Assembly (NCBI RefSeq): GCF_014645315.1
Contig: NZ_BMLQ01000011.1
Span: 43,753 to 107,752 of the forward strand
Source of the DNA: Citricoccus zhacaiensis
GTDB taxonomy: Bacteria > Actinomycetota > Actinomycetes > Actinomycetales > Micrococcaceae
Direction of reading: 5' to 3'
Length of the DNA: 64,000 nucleotides
Each line of letters starts with the position of its first letter. Position 1 is the stretch's first letter. The translations under genes and the position numbers were made by a program. Below, piece by piece: positions 16,858 through 26,408 of the stretch. Under the pieces are notes generated by a model, which was not told the origin of the DNA, did not search any database, and was given only the letters and a program-made list of their open reading frames with translations.

Positions 16858-17373
16858 CTATTCCTGGGCGCGCGCCAGCTCGGTCAGCAGCCGGGCCAGC
16901 TCGGCCTGGTCCGGCTGGGACAGCACCGAGAAATAGTCGCCGGCCTCCCGGCGCCGGGCCTCACGGACGTCTTCCCGCAGCTGGACGCCGACCCCGGACA
17001 GGCTGATGCGGGTGGCCCGCCGGTCCGCGGGGTCGGGCCGGCGCTCCACGAGCCCCTTGGCCTCGAGCTGGTCGATGACCTCGGTGGCCGAGCGCGGGGC
17101 GATCCGCAGCCGGTCGGCAATGTCCTTCAGGCGCAGCCCTTCCTCGATGTGCTGGCCCGCCTCCTGGCAACGGCGGTGGTCAGCACAGGCACCGTGGCCA
17201 TCCGGCCCATGCCCATGGGCGCCACCCCCCACGGCCTGCAGGGCCCGGAACTGATACGGCGTCAGGTCAAAGGGAGCCAGCTGATGACTCCACCGGTGGC
17301 GCAGCCGGCGGAAGGCGGCGTGCATGAGGTCACCGAGGTCGGGGGTCTCGGACGTGGGGCCACCAGCAGGCAT
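16858..17373 (-). CDS. MarR-family regulator with His/Cys-rich insertion
   Basis: Winged-helix regulator of 171 residues. Helix FDLTPYQFRALQAV is followed by an insertion (about residues 50-78) holding five histidines (53, 55, 60, 66, 75) and two cysteines (63, 69). The normal MarR core then resumes with LRLKDIADRLRIAPRSATEV and the wing RPDPADRRATRISLS. The insert falls where MarR proteins normally have a short loop before the recognition helix and looks like a metal- or redox-sensing element; that is inference. The start at 17373 has TAGGAT seven bases upstream and no clear Shine-Dalgarno. It is divergent from the ABC exporter at 17553 with a palindrome between them, so it probably represses that exporter. 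Confidence 0.87.
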   Translation of the reverse strand: MPAGGPTSETPDLGDLMHAAFRRLRHRWSHQLAPFDLTPYQFRALQAVGGGAHGHGPDGHGACADHRRCQEAGQHIEEGLRLKDIADRLRIAPRSATEVIDQLEAKGLVERRPDPADRRATRISLSGVGVQLREDVREARRREAGDYFSVLSQPDQAELARLLTELARAQE

Positions 17374-17410
17374 ACCCCTCATCCTACGCATCCCACTCGA
17401 TATTGACTCC

Positions 17411-17429
17411 TAACCTCTTAGTGAGGTAA
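17411..17429. promoter_or_regulatory. candidate MarR operator
   Basis: TAACCTCTTAGTGAGGTAA is an interrupted palindrome (TAACCTC/GAGGTAA, six of seven positions paired) in the gap between the divergent MarR and ABC exporter genes. TTGACT at 17403-17408 just precedes it. Confidence 0.5.
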
Positions 17430-17552
17430 CCTCGCTATATCGGGTTCGAGCGTAAGGCTCACCCGACGCACCGGGAACTCCCTCCCGAACAGCCGGCGCC
17501 CCGGACCCCACGACTTCCCTCCCTCAGCTCTCTATCGAAGGAGCGCACGCCC

Positions 17553-19427
17553 ATGAGCACCCCAGCCCTCCACACCCCCTCCGACCCGCCCGGCGGCGGA
17601 GGCCGCGGCCCCGCCAAGGTGAACCCGGCTGACAAGACCCAACTGCAGCGCCACCCCGTGTCCCTGCGCCGCATCGCGGCGCTCTTCGCCCCGCACAAGG
17701 TGACCATCGCCGTCGTCGTGCTGTTGATCTCCGTCTCCTCGGTTGTCAATCTCGCCCAGCCGTTCCTGGTCCGCGGGGTGATCGATGACGCCCTGCCGCA
17801 TCAGGACCTCCCCCTGTTGGCCGTCCTGGCCGGTGCGATGGTGGCCGTGGCGGCCGTGACCGCTGTGATCGGCGTGGTCCAGACGTGGATGGCCACGCAG
17901 ATGGGTCAACGGGTCATGCACACCCTGCGCGTCAAGCTCTTCACGCACCTGCAGCAGCAGTCGCTCGGGTTCTTCACCAGGACCCGCGGCGGCGAGGTCC
18001 AGTCCCGCCTGACGCATGACATCGCGGGCATGCAGTCCGTGGTCACGTCCACCGCCACGGGCGTCGCCACCAACCTGACCACCACCGTGGCCACCGCCGT
18101 CGCCATGGTGGCGCTGTCCCCGCAGCTCTCGCTGATCTCCCTCGTGGTGCTGCCGCCGGCCATCTGGCTCTCCCGCCGCGTGGCCCTGATCCGCCGCGCC
18201 GTCACCGCCGAACGCCAGCAGACACTCGCCGCGCTGCACACCCAGGTGGAGGACGGCCTCTCTGTCTCCGGCGTCCGCCTGGCCAAGACCCTCGGCACCA
18301 CCGAGCGGGACGCCGTCCGCTTCGCCGACCGCTCCGAGTCCCTCGTGGACCTGGAGATGCGTTCCCAGCTGGCCGGCCGCTGGCGGATGGCGACCATGCA
18401 GATCATCTTCGCCGCCATCCCCGCCATCATCTACCTGGCCGCCGGCTTCCCGGCGACCTCCGGCGGCATGACCATCGGCACCCTTGTGGCATTCACGGCC
18501 CTGCAGGGCACCGTGTTCCGCCCCATCATGGGCCTGTTGAACATCGGCGTCCAGTGGGTCACCGCGCTGGCCTTCTTCTCCCGCATCTTCGAATACCTCG
18601 ACCTCGATCCCGAGCTGAAGCCGCCGGCCTCGCCCGCCGCGATCGACCCGGAGGGAGTCCGCGGCGAGGTCCGCTTCGAGAACGTCTCCTTCGCCTACGA
18701 CGACGGCGCCCGGCGGGTTCTCGACGGCATCGACCTGATGGTCCCGGCCGGGACGTCCACGGCCGTCGTCGGCCCCACGGGGTCCGGCAAGTCCACGCTG
18801 GCCGGGCTCCTCCCCCGGCTCTACGACACCACCACCGGCCACGTGACGATCGACGGGACCGATGTCAGGGACATCGCCCCGCAGGACCTGGCGAAGATCG
18901 TCGGAGTGGTCTCCCAGGAGACCTATCTCATCCACGCCTCCGTGCGCGAGAACCTGCTCCTGGCGGACCCGGAGGCCACCGATGCCCGCCTCTGGGAGGT
19001 CCTTGCCGCCGCCTCATTGACGGACACCATCGCAGCCCTGCCCGAGGGGTTGGACACCCTGGTCGGGGCCCGCGGCCACCGTTTCTCCGGCGGCGAGCAG
19101 CAGCGGCTGGCCATCGCCCGAACCATCCTGCGCGATCCTCCCGTGCTGGTCCTGGATGAGGCGACCTCGGCGCTGGACAACACCACCGAGGCCCGCGTGC
19201 AGGCCGCTCTGGACCGCCTCTCCGTGGGGCGGACCACCCTGCTGATCGCCCACCGGCTGTCCACCGTCACCGAGGCAGAGCAGGTCGTGGTGCTCGACGC
19301 TGGCCGGATCGTCGAGCGCGGCGCCCCGGCCGAGCTGCTGGCCGGCACCGGCCCCTTCGCGGTACTCGCGGCCCGTGGGGATCAGCCATCGGCCACGGCC
19401 CTCAGATCGCCAGTCGCTACGGGCTAG
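17553..19427 (+). CDS. ABC exporter, fused membrane and ATPase domains
   Basis: Half-transporter of 624 residues that would dimerise in the membrane to export lipid, drug or peptide using ATP. A six-helix type IV membrane domain (about 50-340) is followed by the nucleotide-binding domain with Walker A GPTGSGKST (about 409), Q-loop VVSQETYLIH, signature FSGGEQQRLAIARTI and Walker B VLVLDEATSALD. The start follows AAGGAGCGC. Its only close partner is the divergent MarR gene, which probably controls it. A second half-transporter is absent, so it likely works as a homodimer. Substrate unknown. Confidence 0.93.
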   Translation: MSTPALHTPSDPPGGGGRGPAKVNPADKTQLQRHPVSLRRIAALFAPHKVTIAVVVLLISVSSVVNLAQPFLVRGVIDDALPHQDLPLLAVLAGAMVAVAAVTAVIGVVQTWMATQMGQRVMHTLRVKLFTHLQQQSLGFFTRTRGGEVQSRLTHDIAGMQSVVTSTATGVATNLTTTVATAVAMVALSPQLSLISLVVLPPAIWLSRRVALIRRAVTAERQQTLAALHTQVEDGLSVSGVRLAKTLGTTERDAVRFADRSESLVDLEMRSQLAGRWRMATMQIIFAAIPAIIYLAAGFPATSGGMTIGTLVAFTALQGTVFRPIMGLLNIGVQWVTALAFFSRIFEYLDLDPELKPPASPAAIDPEGVRGEVRFENVSFAYDDGARRVLDGIDLMVPAGTSTAVVGPTGSGKSTLAGLLPRLYDTTTGHVTIDGTDVRDIAPQDLAKIVGVVSQETYLIHASVRENLLLADPEATDARLWEVLAAASLTDTIAALPEGLDTLVGARGHRFSGGEQQRLAIARTILRDPPVLVLDEATSALDNTTEARVQAALDRLSVGRTTLLIAHRLSTVTEAEQVVVLDAGRIVERGAPAELLAGTGPFAVLAARGDQPSATALRSPVATG

Positions 19428-19567
19428 CCAGGCCACCGGGAGCCGTGCCTAGGGTAGCCACGGACCCACCCCAGTCCTGCAGTCCGGGATCCTCGTCCCG
19501 CACGACGGCGTTGGCGCCCTCCGCGCCACAGGTCACGGTCAGCAGGACCCGACGAAAGGCCAGTTCC

Positions 19568-21796
19568 ATGACCGAGAAGCAGCCCCGCATCCCCGGCTCG
19601 CCCGGCTCAGCCACTCCCCCTGTCGCGGAACCGACCACCCCGGCCGGACCGCTCCCGCCCTCCCCGGACCAGTCCGGTCCGGCCACCGTGTCCCCCACCG
19701 GCCAGGAGACGGGCACGCCTCAGGACAAGATGGCCCAGGGCGGGAAGTTCCTGACCACGGCCCACGGCGCCCGCCTCAAAGACTCAGACCATTCCCTCCG
19801 GGCTGGGCCGCGCGGGCCCGCCCTGTTGCAGGACCATCACTTCCGGGAGAAGATCAGCCACTTCGACCACGAGCGGATCCCGGAGCGCGTGGTGCATGCA
19901 CGCGGCGCGGGTGCCCACGGCACGTTCCGCGGTTACGGCACGGCCTCGAAGCTCAGCCAAGCCGGGGTCTTCGCCAAGGACAAGGAGACGGAGGTCTTCG
20001 TCCGCTTCTCCACCGTGGTCGGTTCCCGCGGCTCCACGGACCTGGCCCGGGACACCCGCGGCTTCGCCACCAAGTTCTATACGGATGAGGGCACCTGGGA
20101 CCTCGTGGCCAACAACATCCCGGTGTTCTTCATCCAGGACGCGCTCAAATTCCCGGACGTGGTGCACGCCGTGAAGCCGCACCCGGACCGGGAGATCCCC
20201 CAGGCCCAGTCCGCCCATGACACCTTCTGGGACTTCGTCTCCCTGCACACCGAGGCACAGCACCACACCATCTGGTTCATGGCGGACCGCGGTATCCCGC
20301 GCTCTTTCCGGATGATGGAGGGCTTCGGAATCCACACCTTCCGTCTCGTCGCGCAGGACGGCTCTACCGTGCTGGTGAAGTTCCACTGGAAGCCGAAGCT
20401 CGGCGTGCACTCGGTGACCTGGGAGGAGGCCCAGATCATCAGCGGCGCGGATCCGGACTTCCACCGCCGGGACCTCGCCGACGCCATCGAGGCCGGGGCC
20501 TTCCCCGAGTGGGAGCTGGGCGTGCAGGTCTTCGAGGACACCGAGGACCAGATGTTCGCCGGGATCGACCTGCTCGACCCCACCAAGATCGTGCCGGAGG
20601 AACTGGTGCCGGTGGAACCGATCGGCCTGATGACCCTGCACCACAATCCGTCCAATTACTTCGCCGAGACGGAGCAGGTGGCGTTCAACCCGAACAACCT
20701 CATCCCGGGCATCGACGTCACCAATGACCCCCTGCTGCAGGGCCGCCTGTTCTCCTACCTGGACACCCAGATCACCCGTCTCGGCGGGCCGAACTGGAAC
20801 CAGCTGCCGATCAACCGTCCGCACGCCGCGGTGAATGACATGCTGCGGGACGGCATGCACCAGACCGCGGTGCACGCCGGGGTGGCCCCCTATCGGCCGA
20901 ACTCGCTGGACGGCGGCAATCCCTTCGAGACGCCCGACGGCGACCGGCCGTTCATCGATCACCCCGCCCCGGTGTCCGCCTCGGTGAAGGAACGGGCCCT
21001 GCCGGCCTCGTTCGACGACCACTTCAGCCAGGCCCGGTTGTTCTTCCAGTCCCTGTCCGAGGTGGAGAAGGAGCACACGGCGCAGGCCTACACCTTCGAG
21101 CTCGGCAAGTGCTACGAGCAGGCCATTCGCGAGCGCCAGCTGAAGGCCCTGGCCGCGATCGACCCGACCCTGGCGCAGGTCGTCGCGGACGGGCTGGGCC
21201 TGCCGGTGCCGAAGCCGGCGGAGTCCCCGGCCGACGTCGTACCGTCCCCGGCGCTGTCCCAGGTGGGCCGGGAATGGCCGCTGGACGGACGGCAGGTTGG
21301 CATCGTGGTCGGGCCGGAGGTCGATGCCGGCGAACTCTCCGGCGCGGTCACCGCGGTGCATCAGGCCGGATTGGTGCCGCTGGTCGTCGCACCGAGCGGC
21401 GGGGAGGCCGCCACGCGGCTGCTGGGCAAGGATCTGGTGGCCCAACGCACCTACCTCACCGCCCGGTCCATCGAGTTCGACGCCGTCCTGGTCGCCTCCG
21501 CGACGCCCCCGGCCCCCGACGCCGCCAACGGCCTCGACAGCAAGGTCGGGGCCACCACCCCGGAGGGCATCGATCCCCGGGTCTCCCTGCTGCTGGACGA
21601 GGTGTGGCGCCAGGCCAAGGCCATCGGTGCCTACGGGGCCGGCGAGGACGTGCTGCGCACGGCCGGGTACCTGGAGGGAGCCGGCGTCGTCACCGGTGCC
21701 GGCGGCGAGGAAGCGGTCCAGCAGCTGCTGCGCCTGATGCCCGCGCACCGGGTCTGGGAGCGGTTTCCGACGACGGGCCGCTTCGCCACCACCTGA
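19568..21796 (+). CDS. katE: large-subunit catalase (HPII/KatE type)
   Basis: Haem catalase of 742 residues that converts hydrogen peroxide to water and oxygen in the cytosol. The length and C-terminal extension match clade 2 large-subunit enzymes. Visible features are the catalytic His in ERVVHARGAGAHGTF (about 109), the Asn region NNIPVFFIQDALKFPD, and the proximal Tyr in RLFSYLDTQITRLGGPNW (about 397). A C-terminal flavodoxin/glutamine-amidotransferase-like domain runs from about 575 (RQVGIVVGPEVDAGELS). The first 75 residues are a low-complexity Pro/Gly/Thr tail. The start is the ATG after GAAAGG, not an earlier in-frame ATG. No OxyR or Fur gene is adjacent. Confidence 0.95.
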   Translation: MTEKQPRIPGSPGSATPPVAEPTTPAGPLPPSPDQSGPATVSPTGQETGTPQDKMAQGGKFLTTAHGARLKDSDHSLRAGPRGPALLQDHHFREKISHFDHERIPERVVHARGAGAHGTFRGYGTASKLSQAGVFAKDKETEVFVRFSTVVGSRGSTDLARDTRGFATKFYTDEGTWDLVANNIPVFFIQDALKFPDVVHAVKPHPDREIPQAQSAHDTFWDFVSLHTEAQHHTIWFMADRGIPRSFRMMEGFGIHTFRLVAQDGSTVLVKFHWKPKLGVHSVTWEEAQIISGADPDFHRRDLADAIEAGAFPEWELGVQVFEDTEDQMFAGIDLLDPTKIVPEELVPVEPIGLMTLHHNPSNYFAETEQVAFNPNNLIPGIDVTNDPLLQGRLFSYLDTQITRLGGPNWNQLPINRPHAAVNDMLRDGMHQTAVHAGVAPYRPNSLDGGNPFETPDGDRPFIDHPAPVSASVKERALPASFDDHFSQARLFFQSLSEVEKEHTAQAYTFELGKCYEQAIRERQLKALAAIDPTLAQVVADGLGLPVPKPAESPADVVPSPALSQVGREWPLDGRQVGIVVGPEVDAGELSGAVTAVHQAGLVPLVVAPSGGEAATRLLGKDLVAQRTYLTARSIEFDAVLVASATPPAPDAANGLDSKVGATTPEGIDPRVSLLLDEVWRQAKAIGAYGAGEDVLRTAGYLEGAGVVTGAGGEEAVQQLLRLMPAHRVWERFPTTGRFATT

Positions 21797-21913
21797 TCCG
21801 GACGGCCTCCACCCACCCTCCGGCCGACCCTCCGGACCGCCGCCGGTCACGGCGCCTCCATTGGCGTCTGACCAGCGGCGGGCCGGTCTCGGGGGCCCGG
21901 TTAGGATCGGGGC

Positions 21914-22672
21914 GTGACCGACGACAACAGCACACCCCTGCCCGGACTCCGTCAGGGCAGGTCAGCCGCGTGGCTCCCGTTCGTCCTGAGCGTGATCGCG
22001 CTGACCGCCATTGTCGTCTGGGGCGTCCGGATCTATCCCGACCTTCCAGAGACCGTTCCCACCCACTGGGGTCCCGGCGGAGTGCCGGATGCCTGGGAGG
22101 AGAAGTCCTTCGGCTCCGTGTTCATGCCGCAGATGATCGCCGCCGGCACCACGGCGCTGATGGCGGTCCTGGCGCTCATCATCCCCGCGGTGATGAACCC
22201 TCCGAAGGATCCCTCGGCCTGGAAGCGATACCGGCTGGAGGGGGCCGAGCGCGCCACCATCTCCGTGCTGGGCTGGATCTCCCTGTTGACCGTCTTGCTG
22301 GTCGGGTACCTCGGCGCCCAAGGCTGGATCTCGCCGGACGAGGTCTCCTTCGCGTGGCCGATGGCCGCCTACCTCATCCTGATCTTTCTCATGATCTTCC
22401 TGCCCTACCGGCGCTGGAGCCGCTGGGCGGACGCCCAGTCCAGCGAGCACGGCTTCACTCCCACCGCAGAGGAACGGGCCGAGGAGGAGCTCTGGCTCCC
22501 CGGAGGAATCTACAACAACCCGGATGAACCGCTGATCTTGGTCCCCAAGCGGGAGGGCTACGGCACCGGGGCCACCATCAACGTGGGCAACCGGGCCGGC
22601 CGGATCACGGTCGTGGTGTTCCTGGTCGTGTTCGTGGGCGGCCCCTTGGCGCTGTTTTTCGCGGTCGCCTGA
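21914..22672 (+). CDS. DUF1648 membrane protein
   Basis: Integral membrane protein of 252 residues with four or five predicted helices. After the first helix comes TVPTHWGPGGVPDAW, the signature of DUF1648 domains found in SdpI-like and other membrane proteins of unclear role. The second half has a hydrophilic loop (about 170-220) and a final helix. The GTG start has TAGGAT six bases upstream, the form of a leaderless promoter. It is convergent with the DUF4383 gene and has no informative partner. Function unknown. Confidence 0.8.
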   Translation: MTDDNSTPLPGLRQGRSAAWLPFVLSVIALTAIVVWGVRIYPDLPETVPTHWGPGGVPDAWEEKSFGSVFMPQMIAAGTTALMAVLALIIPAVMNPPKDPSAWKRYRLEGAERATISVLGWISLLTVLLVGYLGAQGWISPDEVSFAWPMAAYLILIFLMIFLPYRRWSRWADAQSSEHGFTPTAEERAEEELWLPGGIYNNPDEPLILVPKREGYGTGATINVGNRAGRITVVVFLVVFVGGPLALFFAVA

Positions 22673-22702
22673 GGTGGTGCTGCCGTCCCCGTCCGTCCCC
22701 CG

Positions 22703-23191
22703 TCAGCGCGACTCCACCCGATCAGCGGAGAACCGTGGCAGGAAGGACAGGGCGATCATGGTCACGCCCAATCCGAGGTGCAGCCAGTTGTCCGCATTGT
22801 TGAGCGGCACGAAGTTGGCCGGCGAGTCGTGCCCGATGAACAGGCCGTAGAGCCAGAGCAGGAGATAGACGACGCCGCCCCACAGCAGGTAGTGCCGGGC
22901 CATGGTCCCTGTCCGGGCCAGCGCCAATCCGGCGATGCCATAAAGCAGATGGACGATGTTGTGCAGGATCGAGACCTGGAAGACCCCCATCAGCATGGCC
23001 TCGGAGTGGTGTCCTGCGAACTGCATGGTCTCGTAGTTGGTGGTGAGGCCGGGGATGAACCCGGCGATGCCGACAAGGAGGAAGACGATGCCGTACACCA
23101 TGGCGACGATCTGGACGGGGCTGCGACCGGCCCGGTCCTCGCCGGCGGCAGGACGGGCGGGGGTGGTGGGGTGCTGCGATGACGTGGACAT
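22703..23191 (-). CDS. DUF4383 membrane protein
   Basis: 162 residues with four transmembrane helices: about 27-48, 68-88, 98-118 and 132-150. The segments HNIVHLLYGIAGLALAR and ADNWLHLGLGVTMIALSF, with conserved histidines, are the usual marks of DUF4383, common in actinobacteria and of unknown function. A proline/alanine-rich N-tail precedes the first helix. The start follows AAAGGAACC. It is transcribed alone. Confidence 0.82.
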   Translation of the reverse strand: MSTSSQHPTTPARPAAGEDRAGRSPVQIVAMVYGIVFLLVGIAGFIPGLTTNYETMQFAGHHSEAMLMGVFQVSILHNIVHLLYGIAGLALARTGTMARHYLLWGGVVYLLLWLYGLFIGHDSPANFVPLNNADNWLHLGLGVTMIALSFLPRFSADRVESR

Positions 23192-23361
23192 GACGGTTCC
23201 TTTCGTCAGTCGTGAGTTTCACAGGCGGTTGGCCCTACTTCGATCATGACGCAGGGCTGAGGCGGGGTGAAGATCTCGACGGCGCGGACCGGCCCTTCCC
23301 CGCACCCCGGGGCAGGTGACTACGGTGGGCCGGGATACGGACGCCAGACTCAGGAGGGACC

Positions 23362-24105
23362 ATGTTCACCCCAGATATCGCCCCCGGCGTACACGTGATC
23401 GAGCATGCCAACGTGAACTGCTATCTCGTGGAGAACGAGGAGGGCCTGACCCTCGTCGATGCTGGACTGCCGGGGGTCTGGACCGAACTGGGCCAGGCGA
23501 TCCGCGCCGTCGGACGGCGGCCGGAAGACGTGAAGGCCCTGGTGCTCACCCACGCCCACTTCGACCACGTGGGCGTCGCGCGGCGACTGGTGCAGCGGCT
23601 GGGGGTACCGGTGTACGGCCACCGGGACGAGCGCACCCTGGCGGCTCACCCCTATCGGTACGCCCATGAGAACCCGCGTGCCACCTACCCCCTGAAGCAT
23701 CCGAGGGCCGTGCCGATCCTGACGTCCATGCTCTTCGCCGGGGCCCTGGGAGTCAAAGGCGTGCATGTCACGGACGAGCTGGAGGTCTCCGCCCCGGTGC
23801 CCGTTCCGGGACGTCCCCGCGTGGTCGCCAGCCCGGGGCACACCGCCGGTCACTGCGCCCTCCACCTGCCCGATCGGGATGTCCTGTTGACCGGAGACGC
23901 CCTGGTGACGCTGGACCCGTACACCGGGGAAACCGGTCCCCGGATCGTCGCCGGGGCCGCCACCGCTGACAGCGACCTGGCGCTGCGGAGCCTGGACGCA
24001 CTCGCGCAGACACAGGCCGGCACGGTCCTGCCAGGCCATGGCCGGCCCTGGACCGGGGGCATCGAAAGCGCTGTGGCCGAGGCCCACCGCCACGGGCGCT
24101 CCTGA
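23362..24105 (+). CDS. MBL-fold metallo-hydrolase
   Basis: Metallo-beta-lactamase-fold hydrolase of 247 residues, probably binding two zinc ions. The motif THAHFDHVG (about 63-71) is HxHxDH. Further ligands are in SPGHTAGHC (about 158-166) and TGDAL (about 174-178). Such proteins act on thioesters, lactones or similar bonds; glyoxalase II-like activity is possible, but the substrate cannot be told. CAGGAGGGACC precedes the ATG. It is monocistronic, followed by selO about 100 bp on. Confidence 0.88.
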   Translation: MFTPDIAPGVHVIEHANVNCYLVENEEGLTLVDAGLPGVWTELGQAIRAVGRRPEDVKALVLTHAHFDHVGVARRLVQRLGVPVYGHRDERTLAAHPYRYAHENPRATYPLKHPRAVPILTSMLFAGALGVKGVHVTDELEVSAPVPVPGRPRVVASPGHTAGHCALHLPDRDVLLTGDALVTLDPYTGETGPRIVAGAATADSDLALRSLDALAQTQAGTVLPGHGRPWTGGIESAVAEAHRHGRS

Positions 24106-24207
24106 CCTGGTGTCCAGGTGAGCGCAGCCGGAGCTGGATGCGATCAGGCAAATTTCACGACGACGGCCCCTCGTTCCGTGCCGCGGTGCCCGGATACGGT
24201 GGAGAAC

Positions 24208-25674
24208 GTGAGCCGGATCCCCCAACCCACCCTGTCCCTGCAGGCGAACTTCGCCTCCGATCTGCCGGAACTGTCCATCCCGTGGCAGGCCGAGGAGACC
24301 CCGGAGCCGCGACTGCTCGTGATCAATGAACCGTTGGCCGCCAATCTCGGCCTGGACCCGGAGTGGCTTCGCAGCCAGGACGGCGTCGGCCTTCTGACCG
24401 GCAACCGCGTGCCCGAGGGTGCCGCACCCGTGGCCCAGGCGTACGCGGGGCACCAGTTCGGCTCCTACGTCCCCCGGCTGGGTGACGGTCGGGCCCTGTT
24501 GCTGGGCGAGATCACGGACACCGGTGGCCACCGGCGGGACATCCACCTCAAGGGTTCCGGGCGCACGCCCTTCGCCCGCGGCGGGGACGGGAGGGCCGTC
24601 GTCGGGCCGATGCTCCGGGAGTACCTCATCAGCGAAGCCATGCACGGACTCGGCATCCCGACGACCCGCTCGCTGGCGGTGGTCGCCACCGGCCGGACCG
24701 TCCTGCGCGAGGAGGGTCCGCTGCGGGGGGCCGTGCTCACCCGCGTGGCGGCCAGCCACCTGCGCGTCGGCAGTTTCCAGTACGCCCGCAACCACGAGGA
24801 CCCAGCCGTCCTCCGCCGCCTGGCGGACCGGGCCGTGGAACTTCATCACCCGGCAGCGGCCCAGGACGAGAACCCCTACCTGTCCCTGCTCCGCGGCGTG
24901 ATGGCGGCGCAGGCCGGCCTGGTGGCCCAGTGGCTGCTGGTCGGGTTCGTGCACGGGGTGATGAACACGGACAACATGACCATCTCCGGCGAGACCATCG
25001 ACTACGGCCCCTGCGCCTTCATAGACGCCTTCGACCGCAACGCCGTGTACAGCTCCATCGACACGGGCGGGCGGTACGCCTACGGGAACCAGCCGGCGGT
25101 CGCCCAGTGGAACCTGGCCCGGTTTGCCGAGGCCCTGCTGCCACTGCTGCACGAGGATCAGGAGCGGGCCGTCAGCCTGGCCACGGAGGCCCTGGGCGAG
25201 TTCCCCCGGGAGTTCGGGACCGCCTTCTCGGCCGGCATGCGCGCCAAGTTGGGTCTGCCAGCAGACTCCCCGGACGAGACCGTGGGCACGCTGATCGATG
25301 ACCTCCTCGCCCTGCTGCAACAGGACCACGTGGACTACACCCAGTTCTTCCGCCGCCTGGGCCATGGCGCTCGCGGAGACCTCGGCCCCGTCCAGGCCGT
25401 GTTCACCGACCGCCCGGCCTTCGATGCCTGGACCGAGCGCTGGCTGGCGTTCGGTCCGGATCCAGCGGCCATGGAGCGGACCAACCCGGTCTACATCCCC
25501 CGTAACCATCTGGTCGAGGAGGCCCTCGAGGCTGCGACAGCTGAGGATCTGGCGCCGCTGCACCGCCTGCTGGAGGCCGTCAGCGAACCGTTCCACGAGC
25601 GCCCCGGCTTCGAGCGCTACGCCGAGCCCCCGCCGGAGGACTTCGGCCGGTACCGCACCTATTGCGGGACGTGA
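24208..25674 (+). CDS. selO: protein adenylyltransferase SelO
   Basis: Pseudokinase-fold enzyme that transfers AMP from ATP to hydroxyl side chains of proteins, linked in other bacteria to redox stress. It has 488 residues, the normal size. Motifs are [39 protein letters not shown] (lysine and glycine loop), [19 protein letters not shown] and [11 protein letters not shown] with [11 protein letters not shown] for metal binding. A cysteine near the C-terminus (YCGT) stands where some relatives have a redox-active Cys or selenocysteine. The start is taken as GTG with GGAGAA upstream; a longer in-frame reading adds 30 residues that do not look conserved. Confidence 0.95.
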   Translation: MSRIPQPTLSLQANFASDLPELSIPWQAEETPEPRLLVINEPLAANLGLDPEWLRSQDGVGLLTGNRVPEGAAPVAQAYAGHQFGSYVPRLGDGRALLLGEITDTGGHRRDIHLKGSGRTPFARGGDGRAVVGPMLREYLISEAMHGLGIPTTRSLAVVATGRTVLREEGPLRGAVLTRVAASHLRVGSFQYARNHEDPAVLRRLADRAVELHHPAAAQDENPYLSLLRGVMAAQAGLVAQWLLVGFVHGVMNTDNMTISGETIDYGPCAFIDAFDRNAVYSSIDTGGRYAYGNQPAVAQWNLARFAEALLPLLHEDQERAVSLATEALGEFPREFGTAFSAGMRAKLGLPADSPDETVGTLIDDLLALLQQDHVDYTQFFRRLGHGARGDLGPVQAVFTDRPAFDAWTERWLAFGPDPAAMERTNPVYIPRNHLVEEALEAATAEDLAPLHRLLEAVSEPFHERPGFERYAEPPPEDFGRYRTYCGT

Positions 25675-25678
25675 ACGC

Positions 25679-26218
25679 TCAGGGCGTTCGGTCCACGGGG
25701 ACCAGTCGGACGTCCAGCAACCGCCCGCCCTGCACCGTAGCGGTCATCAGGGTGCACTCGGGTTGCCGCCGGCGGTCCGTGGGAGAGCCCGGATTCAACA
25801 GTCGCAGGCCGGGATTCGCCGTCTCCTCGCCGGCCACCGAGTCCCAGGGGATGTGGCTGTGGCCGAAGATGAGGACGTCGTCCTCCGGGAATGCGGTGGC
25901 CATCCGCTGTTCCCGGCCGCGGGCCGTGCCAGTCTCATGCGTCATGGCGAACCGCACTCCGCCGATCTCCACCCGCGCGGCCTCCGGCAGTCGCCGACGC
26001 AACTCCTCGCCGTCATTGTTGCCCCACACACCCACCAGGCGACGCGCCCGGGCCTGGAGCTCGTCCAGCACCTCCGGAACCTGCCAGTCACCGGCATGGA
26101 AGACGACGTCGGCCGCCTCCACGGCCTGCCACACCTGCGCGGGCACAGCACGCGACCGATGGGGAACGTGCGTGTCGGCCAGCAGCAGCAAGCGGACCGG
26201 AGTGGAGGACATGCCCAC
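25679..26218 (-). CDS. metallophosphoesterase, YfcE/MJ0936 type
   Basis: Small calcineurin-like phosphodiesterase of 179 residues. Metal ligands are seen in LLADTHVPH, FHAGDW, GVWGNNDGEE, MTHETG and IFGHSHIPW, the complete DxH, GD, GNxD, H, GHSH set. Relatives hydrolyse phosphodiesters such as cyclic nucleotides or model substrates; the natural one is usually unknown. It is convergent with selO, with only 4 bp between stops. Confidence 0.9.
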   Translation of the reverse strand: MGMSSTPVRLLLLADTHVPHRSRAVPAQVWQAVEAADVVFHAGDWQVPEVLDELQARARRLVGVWGNNDGEELRRRLPEAARVEIGGVRFAMTHETGTARGREQRMATAFPEDDVLIFGHSHIPWDSVAGEETANPGLRLLNPGSPTDRRRQPECTLMTATVQGGRLLDVRLVPVDRTP

Positions 26219-26321
26219 AGGCTATCCGGGATGCCCCTGGAGCCGCTTCCCGGATTCTCGTCTCCCGGGTCATCTTTCGACCCCCAGTTAAAGAGAACGG
26301 GCCGGCGTCGGGAACAATGAA

Positions 26322-26339
26322 CGCAACGGGACCGTTGCG
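26322..26339. promoter_or_regulatory. 18-bp dyad upstream of metY
   Basis: CGCAACGG-GA-CCGTTGCG is a perfect 8-bp dyad with a two-base centre, 69 bp before the metY start. It could be an operator or a short hairpin in the leader. No riboswitch core was found around it. Confidence 0.4.
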
Positions 26340-26408
26340 CCAGTCACCGCCACCCGGCACCGCCCTGGCGCACCGTACCCCGACCCCGTCCCCGCTGGAA
26401 GGATCCTC

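Noticed and set aside
26219..26408. SAM riboswitch upstream of metY
   Set aside because: No conserved SAM-I, SAM-II or SAM-IV core was seen, only the short dyad.
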